From the IMG/VR virus record IMGVR_UViG_3300020411_001430, positions 1 to 35,162 of that record: a DNA stretch of 35,162 nt; one strand, given 5' to 3'. Below are positions 7,113-14,822 of this stretch, piece after piece; position 1 is the stretch's first letter, and each line of letters begins with the position of its first letter. Origin of the DNA: a virus. The notes beneath the pieces were generated by a model that saw only the letters and a program-made list of their open reading frames with translations, was not told where the DNA came from and did no database searches. Made by a program: the position numbers and the translations under genes.

Positions 7113-8729
7113 TTATACCGAAAGTCCGGCAACTTCTTCGAAGTCGACTCCGGATCTCACAGCAACAAAGTTAAGAGTAATGTAGTTGATTGAGCGCGCT
7201 GGCTTGATGAAAATATTCGCAACGAATTCATTTCGATCAATTACCGCTGCGGTATTATTAGTTTCATCACAAACTACCCTGAAATCGGTAATACCTCTCC
7301 TTCCTTTGATCTCTCTTAGGAAAGGTTCGACGATATTAACAAATTCAGCTCGAGTAAACTCATCATTCAATTCGAACAATGTGTTTCTTGCAGCTAATGA
7401 AATAGCTCTTTCAATTACATTGAATAGTCTTCGTACATTGATTCTATCAAATGCTGAAGGTCTATTCATATGAGTTTTATCACCATATAGTAAAATACCT
7501 TGACCAGGTAAATTAGCTATAGGATTAATTCCTGCTTTATAGAGCGTATCTCTTTGAGTCTTAGTTGGCGTATAAGCCAAACTTGTAACTCCTAGATATG
7601 CACCTCGTCTACTTCCTGCTGGTGAAAACCATGGAGCTGCATTTTGATCTGCGGCTGCCATTAAACCTGCAGTAGAAGAAGCTGCTGGAATATTGATATA
7701 TTTATCGTTATACTTATCATAGACTTTTAACCAGTTATTATCTACAACTAAGTAAGAACTATACGTATAATCAGCTGCATCGGCAACTGTTGCTGTAACA
7801 GGAGTTGCATTTCCAACTACTGAAGCAGAAGCTGGTGATGTTACCACCACACAATCTTTACGTAATGAACTAGCTGTAGTAACTAAGTCATCTACAAGTG
7901 TTTCTTGATCTGTAGCATTATTTTTACCAGGAGCAATTAAGAAGTCTAATTGAACAGTATCTTTATCTTCAAATTTATCCATTGCTCTCATGTAATCGTC
8001 AGTGCCTGCTATGGCTCCATCGCTTCCATGTACCAGAGATAAAGATGCTCCAGAGTCTGATAATGACTCACTCATCCTTATATAACTTGAAGATCTATTA
8101 ATTACTTCTTTCATATTGTTACTAGAACCATCTGCATTAACAGCTCCGTCGGTTATACTAACAAACGGAAATCTTTCTAAGACTGTTCCAGATGTTCCAG
8201 ATATAACGCCATCTTCATCAATAACTAATACATGACGTTCTGCACCTGTCGGTGCTCCGTCGAAATTATTTTTATTAGAAGCTCCCCAAGCGGCCCATGT
8301 TGTAGCACCGGCTACTTCCACTTTAAGTGAATTTCCAAATGTACCAGGATATTTTGCCCAGACCTTATTGCCCAGATGGGTTCCATTATCCCAGTCATCA
8401 TCATTTTTAATTAGCTTCGCGGCTCCGGCACTGTCTGCACCAACAGCATTTAAAGCTGTTGCATCAATTGCGCGAGATACTTGAAGCTGGTTAGAATATT
8501 TAAGAAAATACGCAGCAGATAAAAAATCTACCGCGAAACTATCGCTAGGTGATCCAAATGTTTCAGCAAGAGTGGCTTCATTGCCTACAAGAGTTGCTTG
8601 TTCCACTGGTCCCCAACGAAACGCACCTGCAAAAGCGCCTGTTGTCGACTGAACATTAGGCACTACGCCTGATAGATCGACCTCTTTGACGACTATTGCT
8701 GGAGACTCTGAAGGTGTACCAATTGCCAT
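7113..8729 (-). CDS. gp18: Contractile tail sheath protein (gp18)
   Basis: This protein forms the contractile sheath around the tail tube. It has 538 residues against 659 in T4, typical of the shorter marine versions. The N-terminal 'SPAIVVKEVDLSGVVPNVQS' and 'AGAFRWGPVEQATLVGNE' and the C-terminal domain 'RRLFNVIERAISLAARNTLF', 'NDEFTRAEFVNIVEPFLREI' and 'ARSINYITLNFVAVRSGVDF' are characteristic of sheath proteins. The variable middle (about 130-350) would be the surface-exposed domain. The start has a GAGGA site. It lies between gp17 and gp19, as in T4. Confidence 0.97.
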   Translation of the reverse strand: MAIGTPSESPAIVVKEVDLSGVVPNVQSTTGAFAGAFRWGPVEQATLVGNEATLAETFGSPSDSFAVDFLSAAYFLKYSNQLQVSRAIDATALNAVGADSAGAAKLIKNDDDWDNGTHLGNKVWAKYPGTFGNSLKVEVAGATTWAAWGASNKNNFDGAPTGAERHVLVIDEDGVISGTSGTVLERFPFVSITDGAVNADGSSNNMKEVINRSSSYIRMSESLSDSGASLSLVHGSDGAIAGTDDYMRAMDKFEDKDTVQLDFLIAPGKNNATDQETLVDDLVTTASSLRKDCVVVTSPASASVVGNATPVTATVADAADYTYSSYLVVDNNWLKVYDKYNDKYINIPAASSTAGLMAAADQNAAPWFSPAGSRRGAYLGVTSLAYTPTKTQRDTLYKAGINPIANLPGQGILLYGDKTHMNRPSAFDRINVRRLFNVIERAISLAARNTLFELNDEFTRAEFVNIVEPFLREIKGRRGITDFRVVCDETNNTAAVIDRNEFVANIFIKPARSINYITLNFVAVRSGVDFEEVAGLSV

Positions 8730-8793
8730 ATTTTTTTCCTCTTTCCAGTAATCGAATTATAAGATTTTTCATAATGCGGAATTCAATTACAAG

Positions 8794-8801
8794 TATTTAT
8801 C
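8794..8801 (-). promoter_or_regulatory. Possible late promoter (GATAAATA) ahead of the sheath gene
   Basis: The minus strand reads TGATAAATAC about 65 bases upstream of the gp18 ATG, in the 83-base gap after gp17. It differs from the T4 late box TATAAATA at the first base. The same 10-mer occurs upstream of the tyrosine-rich structural gene (26941-26950). Plausible but unproven. Confidence 0.35.
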
Positions 8802-8812
8802 AATTTCAATAT

Positions 8813-10411
8813 TTAGTAGGGTCCACCCCACTCTTCAACCCATTTTTTAGTAGCCCAAGGATCTTCTTCTTCTTTTTGTGGAATATTATCCATACCATCA
8901 TCTATAAATCCAAAAGGTAATACATCGTTCTCAATTGCGTTCATTTTCTGTTTAAATATCATATCTTTTACATCCACATCTGTAAGAGTAGAGAAAAAAC
9001 TTCCTGTAGCAAAATAACCAAACATAACTAAATTCATCATTAAATCATCGTGATTTCCATCTGATGCTTCATATGATTGACCCTTTGCTACAAATGTAGA
9101 TATTTCCATAATAGTATTTTCATCTACTATATCTAGTTTTCTTTCTTCTAATAAATCTTTGGCACCTGAACATCCAATACGTTTTACTTTACGATTCATT
9201 TCAATACCTAATCTATTAGCCTTTACAGTAGATTCTATAAACAAATTTTCATATTCCAATTCATTATAAAGCCCATTTGTTACTAATACACCTTGATCAT
9301 TAGATTCTACAACTACTAAAGCATCATTGTAGACTTTCGCATACTTATATATAATGTTAGGGTAGAGTAGTGGAGATATAAGGTTATTGCGATATACAGC
9401 AACCTGTTTGAATGGCCTCGTGCTAATATCGATCAAAGTAAAAGTAGAATAATCCTGTCCTCTACCTTTAGAAACGTCTACGGTCATCACATATTGATGA
9501 TCTTTTACTGGTTCTTCATAGATCCAGACTGAATTGTTTTCTATTAAGCGCAAAGGTGGCTTTGCTCTAAGACTCATTAATGTCTCTGCATTAATTAAAG
9601 TATCTCCAGTTCCAAAAAATGTATTACCAAATTCTTGATCAAATTGTAATTGAGATGTATTATTAATTGTTTCTTGTTTCCAATCATCATCTCTACCTGG
9701 AACATCCCACCAATCAACTCTAAATGGAATAAACTCATTTACTTTTTGAACTGATCCAGTCCATATCTTTTCAAATTGATTACCAATACCATTAGCAGTA
9801 GATGTAATAATAACTTTAGTATCTTTACCAGATGAAATCACAGGATATGTAGATGTATAAAATTCAGCAGCATTTTCTACGAATGCAAACTCGTCGAGAT
9901 ATAATAAGTTAACTGACATACCACGAATAGAAGATCCTGATGTAGCAGCAGAAACAATTCTACTGTTATTACTAAATTCTATAGATCTTTTATTAAGAGA
10001 TTTACATCCAGGTTGTAAAAAGAATGGCAGATTCTCTAACATAAGAGTAACTCTACCTAACATTTCTTGAGCAGTAGCACCTTTATTTGCTAATATAGTT
10101 ACGACTTTCTCCGGATTAAATATAGCAAACCATAATAAAAAGGCAACAGAAGATATTGATTTTCCCGATTGTCTACAGGCTAATATAATAGAAAATCTAT
10201 TATTATTAAAATGCTTAAACATTTTATCCTGATAAGGATATAATTTAAAGGGAACTAATCCTTTATCAACATGAATAATTTTACAATAATTCTCTGCAAA
10301 GTATGAAGGTGAATCCATACATTTTTTATATTCATCTACTTCTTTTAAAGTAAAATTTGTGACTACACCATCTTTTTTAACATTAATGTTACCTAGATAT
10401 GTGTCATTCAT
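8813..10411 (-). CDS. gp17: Terminase large subunit (gp17): packaging ATPase and nuclease
   Basis: This motor pumps DNA into the prohead and cuts the concatemer. Counting from the ATG at 10411 (532 aa): Walker A 'CRQSGKS' (79-85), Walker B 'LLYLDE' (169-174), coupling motif TST (203-205), and the nuclease domain beginning with D312 in 'YVMTVDVSKGRGQDYST'. T4 gp17 has 610 residues. A longer frame would need a TTG at 10435 deep inside gp16. The ATG at 10411 gives an ATGAATGA overlap with the gp16 stop and is preferred. A Walker A with Arg-Gln in place of small residues is normal for terminases. Confidence 0.97.
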   Translation of the reverse strand: MNDTYLGNINVKKDGVVTNFTLKEVDEYKKCMDSPSYFAENYCKIIHVDKGLVPFKLYPYQDKMFKHFNNNRFSIILACRQSGKSISSVAFLLWFAIFNPEKVVTILANKGATAQEMLGRVTLMLENLPFFLQPGCKSLNKRSIEFSNNSRIVSAATSGSSIRGMSVNLLYLDEFAFVENAAEFYTSTYPVISSGKDTKVIITSTANGIGNQFEKIWTGSVQKVNEFIPFRVDWWDVPGRDDDWKQETINNTSQLQFDQEFGNTFFGTGDTLINAETLMSLRAKPPLRLIENNSVWIYEEPVKDHQYVMTVDVSKGRGQDYSTFTLIDISTRPFKQVAVYRNNLISPLLYPNIIYKYAKVYNDALVVVESNDQGVLVTNGLYNELEYENLFIESTVKANRLGIEMNRKVKRIGCSGAKDLLEERKLDIVDENTIMEISTFVAKGQSYEASDGNHDDLMMNLVMFGYFATGSFFSTLTDVDVKDMIFKQKMNAIENDVLPFGFIDDGMDNIPQKEEEDPWATKKWVEEWGGPY

Positions 10412-10763
10412 CCGATTTATAGTCGTTAATGTCAACTACTTTTTCCTCATCATCTTTTTTTAACAACATACGTTGTAAATCACTAGTAGAACCAATAAAG
10501 ACATTATTATTAGTTGTTTGGGGAATTTGTTTTATATCATTATCAGGTTTATCATAATCTTTTTTCTTTTTATGTAGATCCATTAATGAATCACTTATTT
10601 CACCTATATTTTTAATCATACCAGACATAACTTCAAATGCTCTAGGATGTTCAGTTGCTTTTGCTACATCAACCATATCATCTAAAGCGGCAGAACCCTT
10701 TGCTAAAAGTTCATGCTTTATTTGTCTAGCATATTCAAAATCATTTTTTGCATTATCCGACAT
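10404..10763 (-). CDS. gp16: Terminase small subunit (gp16)
   Basis: This is the regulatory partner of gp17, thought to recognise DNA and stimulate the ATPase. It has 119 residues against 164 in T4. The central helical region 'AFEVMSGMIKNIGEISDSLM' (about 43-62) and the C-terminal 'NNVFIGSTSDLQRMLLKK' resemble small terminases of T4-like phages. It lies directly upstream of and overlaps gp17. AGGAG lies six bases before the ATG. Confidence 0.93.
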   Translation of the reverse strand: MSDNAKNDFEYARQIKHELLAKGSAALDDMVDVAKATEHPRAFEVMSGMIKNIGEISDSLMDLHKKKKDYDKPDNDIKQIPQTTNNNVFIGSTSDLQRMLLKKDDEEKVVDINDYKSDE

Positions 10764-10771
10764 TTTATCTC

Positions 10772-11566
10772 CTAACTACTATCAAAATCAAATAAGTAAT
10801 TATAATCTGCAGAATCATTAAATCCAAAGTCACTATCTGCAGATACGTCAAACGGATTTGGTCTTGTTCTAAATTTAGACACTTGCATGTCTGAATCTCT
10901 TAATCCTCTATTTATTTCAAATACACTAGTTTCAGCTGATCTAATAATCTTAGCTTCTGCTATTGGACCATAGAAATTCATTCTCATATCAAATGTTAAA
11001 GTATATATTATTGTTCGTCTTTGTTCTAAGGCACTTTCGAAATCATCTTGAAAATCTACACCTGTAAGTGCAATAGGAATATCTTCTTTTACATTCGGAA
11101 AATCTTTAAACGGTTTTATAGTAACCGAATATTGAGGATTAAAGAATGGTAATATTTGTTCTACTATCTGTAAACAATCATCTTGTGTTTTTGAATATAT
11201 GTTTAATTGGAAAGTTATATTATATGGAACAAATGTATAAAATTTATTTCTTAATGCGTTAGTAGAACCTGATTGTTGAAATGTATTGGTTTTTTGTAGC
11301 TGTCTAGTAGCATCATATTGTATAGCAGCTATCTCAAAAGACATTCTAGGTAATTTTATTGCTACTTTAGTATTAGTATCTAAATCAGGATTCTCTCTAA
11401 TTCTTTCTAAAAATTTTCTACTTGGTGCATAAGATAAAGGAACTTTTATTTGAGATATGACTTTACCAGCACTATCCATTCGTAAGCAATACAAATTATT
11501 AAAGAGCGTACCAAATACTGCTACGCTTTTTCTAAGGCGTTGATGATAAAACCATGTTCCAAACAT
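10772..11566 (-). CDS. gp15: Tail sheath stabiliser / tail completion protein (gp15)
   Basis: The hexameric ring of this protein caps the finished tail and joins it to the neck. It has 264 residues against 272 in T4. Family-like segments are the N-terminal 'MFGTWFYHQRLRKSVAVFGT', 'IKVPLSYAPSRKFLERI', 'CLQIVEQILPFFNPQYSVTI' and 'RRTIIYTLTFDMRMNFYGP'. It is placed between the neck gene region and gp16, as in T4. The ribosome-binding AAGG lies in the end of the upstream gene, two bases away. Confidence 0.93.
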   Translation of the reverse strand: MFGTWFYHQRLRKSVAVFGTLFNNLYCLRMDSAGKVISQIKVPLSYAPSRKFLERIRENPDLDTNTKVAIKLPRMSFEIAAIQYDATRQLQKTNTFQQSGSTNALRNKFYTFVPYNITFQLNIYSKTQDDCLQIVEQILPFFNPQYSVTIKPFKDFPNVKEDIPIALTGVDFQDDFESALEQRRTIIYTLTFDMRMNFYGPIAEAKIIRSAETSVFEINRGLRDSDMQVSKFRTRPNPFDVSADSDFGFNDSADYNYLFDFDSS

Positions 11567-11568
11567 TG

Positions 11569-11832
11569 TTAACCTTTATAAATTTTCTGCAAATGATCTT
11601 CAAATGCTTCTACCTTAGCTAATCTATCAGGCCAAAGTATATATTCTTTTTCTGGATTCTTTTTTAAATTATTTAATAATGGCGTCATAGCATTATATAA
11701 TTTATCAAGTCTATCCTGTGTTGTTGTCGCAGTGTCTGCAATTTGTGTAGCAGCAGTCGTTGCCTTTTGAACTGCTTCTAATTCATTTTCATCTACGGCT
11801 GTAAAGCCAAAGTCAAATATATCATCACTCAT
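11569..11832 (-). CDS. Small acidic coiled-coil protein between gp14 and gp15
   Basis: This 87-residue protein starts MSDDIFDFGFTAVDENELEA, continues with a helical, Ala/Thr-rich segment (about 19-58) suited to a coiled coil, and ends with a conserved-looking 'YILWPDRLAKVEAFEDHLQK'. T4 has no gene here, but marine T4-like phages commonly carry a similar small gene at this spot (recalled, not searched). Its first base is the last base of the gp14 stop (TAATG), so it is translationally coupled to the neck gene. A virion or assembly role in the neck or baseplate is inferred. Confidence 0.8.
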   Translation of the reverse strand: MSDDIFDFGFTAVDENELEAVQKATTAATQIADTATTTQDRLDKLYNAMTPLLNNLKKNPEKEYILWPDRLAKVEAFEDHLQKIYKG

Positions 11833-12737
11833 TAATTATTCTCCGGGTCTCCAAATGGGTTATCTTCACTGAAATCTAAGAAATCAGAAGATATTGTACT
11901 AAAATCTTTATTTTGTTCATTTTGCGATATTTGATTATCATCATTCATAATTTCTATAATTCCGGCCACTGAAACATTACCTTCATCATCAGTAGCTAAT
12001 GTTCCTACTAATTGTCGACCAGTTACAAGTGTGTGGAATTTACCATCATTAGCCCCAACGTGAATTAAACTTGCTACATTATCTGAATCTGACCAGTGAG
12101 ATATTTCACCACTTATTATAGTTCCATCTGATAAAGTTGAAGTTACATTTTCTCCAACAAAGAATCCTCCGCTAGAACTATCTAATTTCACTCTATATTC
12201 ATAGGCATAGTTTTGTTCTATCTTATCTACTGCATCAACGCCTGTATCTAGATCTTCATCACTATATTCGAATAACTCGCAACGTAATTTATATGTTACC
12301 AAATTACGTAACTGATAAAAAGGTTGTTCATGTTCAACGTGCATTACTTGAAATAAAGAATTAGATAAGGGCAAATATATTAAATCACCTTCTCTAGGTC
12401 TTTCAGAATTTATTTCATTATCATAACGACTTATTGTATTTTTCCATCTACGTCTAGCAACAACAAAAGTTGCCTGGTCTCTAATTTCTACACCAAATCT
12501 AGTAAATAGATCTCCTTCACCATCAAAGCCATCGGTATTTTCTAAATACATTTCTACTTTATATGATGAACTAAATTTAGATGGGACATCATCTCCCCAA
12601 ACTCTATCTTCATTTACTATAGTTCTAGGTAGATAATACACGTCTTGACCAAACATCTTTAAAGATTCTATAGTAATATCTTCATATAGATTCTGTTCTG
12701 ATGTTCTTTTTTGATCAAAGTGTAAGTTAGTAGCCAT
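11832..12737 (-). CDS. gp14: Neck protein (gp14)
   Basis: With gp13 this protein forms the neck that completes the filled head and accepts the tail. It has 301 residues against 256 in T4. The N-terminal region 'LKMFGQDVYYLPRTIVNEDR', 'FTRFGVEIRDQATFVVARRR' and 'RPREGDLIYLPLSNSLFQVM' is diagnostic. An additional region (about 180-245, with 'VGENVTSTLSDGTIISGEIS') explains the extra length and looks like a small inserted beta domain. The Asp/Glu-rich C-terminus 'SEDNPFGDPENN' is probably flexible. It follows gp13 with a 4-base gap. Confidence 0.94.
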   Translation of the reverse strand: MATNLHFDQKRTSEQNLYEDITIESLKMFGQDVYYLPRTIVNEDRVWGDDVPSKFSSSYKVEMYLENTDGFDGEGDLFTRFGVEIRDQATFVVARRRWKNTISRYDNEINSERPREGDLIYLPLSNSLFQVMHVEHEQPFYQLRNLVTYKLRCELFEYSDEDLDTGVDAVDKIEQNYAYEYRVKLDSSSGGFFVGENVTSTLSDGTIISGEISHWSDSDNVASLIHVGANDGKFHTLVTGRQLVGTLATDDEGNVSVAGIIEIMNDDNQISQNEQNKDFSTISSDFLDFSEDNPFGDPENN

Positions 12738-12741
12738 AGAA

Positions 12742-13494
12742 TTATCCTACAAAGAAGTCTACAGGAAGTTCATGGTCTGATCGTATTTTTTCTCTTAGCA
12801 TTTGTATTTCTGAAACAGCATCATCATATATTTGTCTGCCATTTAATGTAACTCCTCCTGGCATTGTCATACCATCGAATTTAATTAAATTAGATCCCCA
12901 TTGCTGTTTAATTAATGCAGCTGTATATTCCTTTAACCACATATCTTTCCATACTTTTGTAAACGTTGAATTATCAACAACTACATGTGCTTCCATTACT
13001 ATATAGTCACCTTCTAAGATGTCTTTATTTTCAAATTCACCAAAGATATACAATCTTAATTGTTCTCTTACGAATTCAATTTGCGGAGAACCATTTAATT
13101 GCATTTCTAGTAAACCTAGATATTGTTGTATTTGTTCATAATATGCCAAGTCACCTAAATATGAATGCATATTAGCAATATCATTTAAATGCATTTGGTA
13201 TTTAATACTAAACATATTTCTTGAGAATAACGTTGAACTTACTTTAAATAATTTTATTACAAAGTGTGTTCCATCCGGTATAGTAATATACCCATTATCA
13301 ATATCGGTTTGAGTTACCTGATGTTTCAAATAAGTTCTATATGTTCCATCATCATGATATTCTCTATAATATTGCATAGCTTCATCTACACGATCATCAC
13401 ACTGATCATCGTCAACATTAACTTCAATAACTGGTTCGCCTAACCTTCTTTTACACCAATCTATTAATTCGGCTCTACTTGTTGGATTTGACAT
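12742..13494 (-). CDS. gp13: Neck protein (gp13)
   Basis: This head-completion/neck protein works with gp14. It has 250 residues against 309 in T4. The N-terminus 'SRAELIDWCKRRLGEPVIEV' followed by 'DDRVDEAMQYYREYHDDGTY' is characteristic of the family, as is the C-terminal 'MPGGVTLNGRQIYDDAVSEI'. A GGAAGG site precedes the ATG. It is the first recognisable T4-type gene after the fibre-like block, matching T4 where wac/fibritin precedes gp13. Confidence 0.94.
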   Translation of the reverse strand: MSNPTSRAELIDWCKRRLGEPVIEVNVDDDQCDDRVDEAMQYYREYHDDGTYRTYLKHQVTQTDIDNGYITIPDGTHFVIKLFKVSSTLFSRNMFSIKYQMHLNDIANMHSYLGDLAYYEQIQQYLGLLEMQLNGSPQIEFVREQLRLYIFGEFENKDILEGDYIVMEAHVVVDNSTFTKVWKDMWLKEYTAALIKQQWGSNLIKFDGMTMPGGVTLNGRQIYDDAVSEIQMLREKIRSDHELPVDFFVG

Positions 13495-13506
13495 AATACC
13501 TTCCTA

Positions 13507-14814
13507 TTAATTTAACAATGAACCGGCTTTATTGTATATGTTAATTCTATAATACGAACCATGTTGTCCGTCTAATAGATCTGCATCTAAGCCTGTTCCT
13601 GTCCCATCTCTTGTTTTTAAATCTGTAAATATTGTTGCACCATATAATGAGGTTAATTCTGCAGAATCAATTTTAATATCTCCAGATGATAACCCTATTC
13701 CTGTACCACCTGTAAAGTGGGCTCTGACATCAGATGCAGAAGGACCAGTATATGTAATAACTCCTGTACCCGAATTATATCCCAAAGACCCATCACCACC
13801 TGCATCTGTAATTGATATAGCAGCTCTTACTTTAGCATCTGTATAATATTCATTACTACCTTCTGATAAATCAGTTGTGCTAAATCCTGATAACCCAATT
13901 CTAGCGTTTAATGTATCTCCACCAGCAGTACCAATTGACATAGTTTTATTAGCAGAGTCAAATGTTAAAGTAGAAACACTATTAATCGGTACAACACCAA
14001 TACTATCAATAAATCCACTAGCATCTACATTTATTTTAGGTACAAAAGCAGCTGATCCATAAGTACCTGCTACACCTGTTTGAGAAGTTCTAGCTAGATA
14101 TTTAACTGATAATTTACCATCAGCACTATCTTTAGAAGTTAACACACCTGATGTTGGTAATGTTAATGAAGTAGTATCAGTTGGGGTTAATGTTACATCC
14201 TTAGCAGAATCAATTACGAAATCGCCTTTAAGTGTTAAATCACCTTGTAATGTAACAGCCCTATCTTCATTTCTAACATCAAGAGTAATTGTTCTATGTG
14301 CAGTCAATGCTGCTCCTGCAACGGCATTATTAGAAACAAGCTTCGTCATATAATTTGTATTAGTGACGTCTCTCATTCCGAATGTAGATATATCAGTTAT
14401 AGATCCACCAGTTATTGCAGGAACTGATAATGTAGCACTATTTAATGTTTTATTAGTTAATGTTTCAATACCATCTATAGAAACGAAATTAGCACCTGAT
14501 AAGGCGGCATTAAACTGACCTATTGTACCCACTAAAGTATTATTAGTCAAGTTAATTGTTTTATTTGTTAATGTCTTAGTATTAGTAAGCGTGGGTATTT
14601 CTGATGAATCAACTCTAATAATAACATCTTGATTCCTTGCTCCAGTCGGAACAATTTCCATACCTCCGCCATCGGTTAATTGTCTTACATAATCACCGCT
14701 CGTATTAGAGTCTAATTTAATTATTTCACTTTGTACAATGTTGATAGTTGTACCAGAATCTAGACCGTCCGCTAGAGATGTGCTTAACCATGTACTAAGT
14801 TTTACATTCGACAT
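13507..14814 (-). CDS. Fibre-like virion structural protein with TLTNKT repeats
   Basis: This 435-residue beta-rich protein has short repeated 'TLTNKT' motifs (residues about 78-87, 115-124) of the kind found in phage tail fibres. Its C-terminal part carries one copy of a shared fibre module: 'AGGDGSLGYNSGTGVITYTG' continuing to 'VRAHFTGGTGIGL'. It ends near 'LDADLLDGQHGSYYRINIYN', a common fibre tail motif. It occupies the position of T4 gp12/wac next to gp13. It may be a neck whisker, short fibre or fibre connector; the sequence does not decide between these. The N-terminus 'MSNVKLSTWLSTSL' probably anchors it. Confidence 0.8.
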   Translation of the reverse strand: MSNVKLSTWLSTSLADGLDSGTTINIVQSEIIKLDSNTSGDYVRQLTDGGGMEIVPTGARNQDVIIRVDSSEIPTLTNTKTLTNKTINLTNNTLVGTIGQFNAALSGANFVSIDGIETLTNKTLNSATLSVPAITGGSITDISTFGMRDVTNTNYMTKLVSNNAVAGAALTAHRTITLDVRNEDRAVTLQGDLTLKGDFVIDSAKDVTLTPTDTTSLTLPTSGVLTSKDSADGKLSVKYLARTSQTGVAGTYGSAAFVPKINVDASGFIDSIGVVPINSVSTLTFDSANKTMSIGTAGGDTLNARIGLSGFSTTDLSEGSNEYYTDAKVRAAISITDAGGDGSLGYNSGTGVITYTGPSASDVRAHFTGGTGIGLSSGDIKIDSAELTSLYGATIFTDLKTRDGTGTGLDADLLDGQHGSYYRINIYNKAGSLLN

Positions 14815-14822
14815 ATTTTATC

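Noticed and set aside
7699-7706. GATAAATA-like box on the minus strand
   Set aside because: It lies in the middle of the sheath gene with no gene start nearby; likely chance in AT-rich DNA.
10412-10435. Longer gp17 from a TTG start
   Set aside because: The TTG is deep inside gp16; the ATG at 10411 makes a compact ATGAATGA junction and keeps all terminase motifs.
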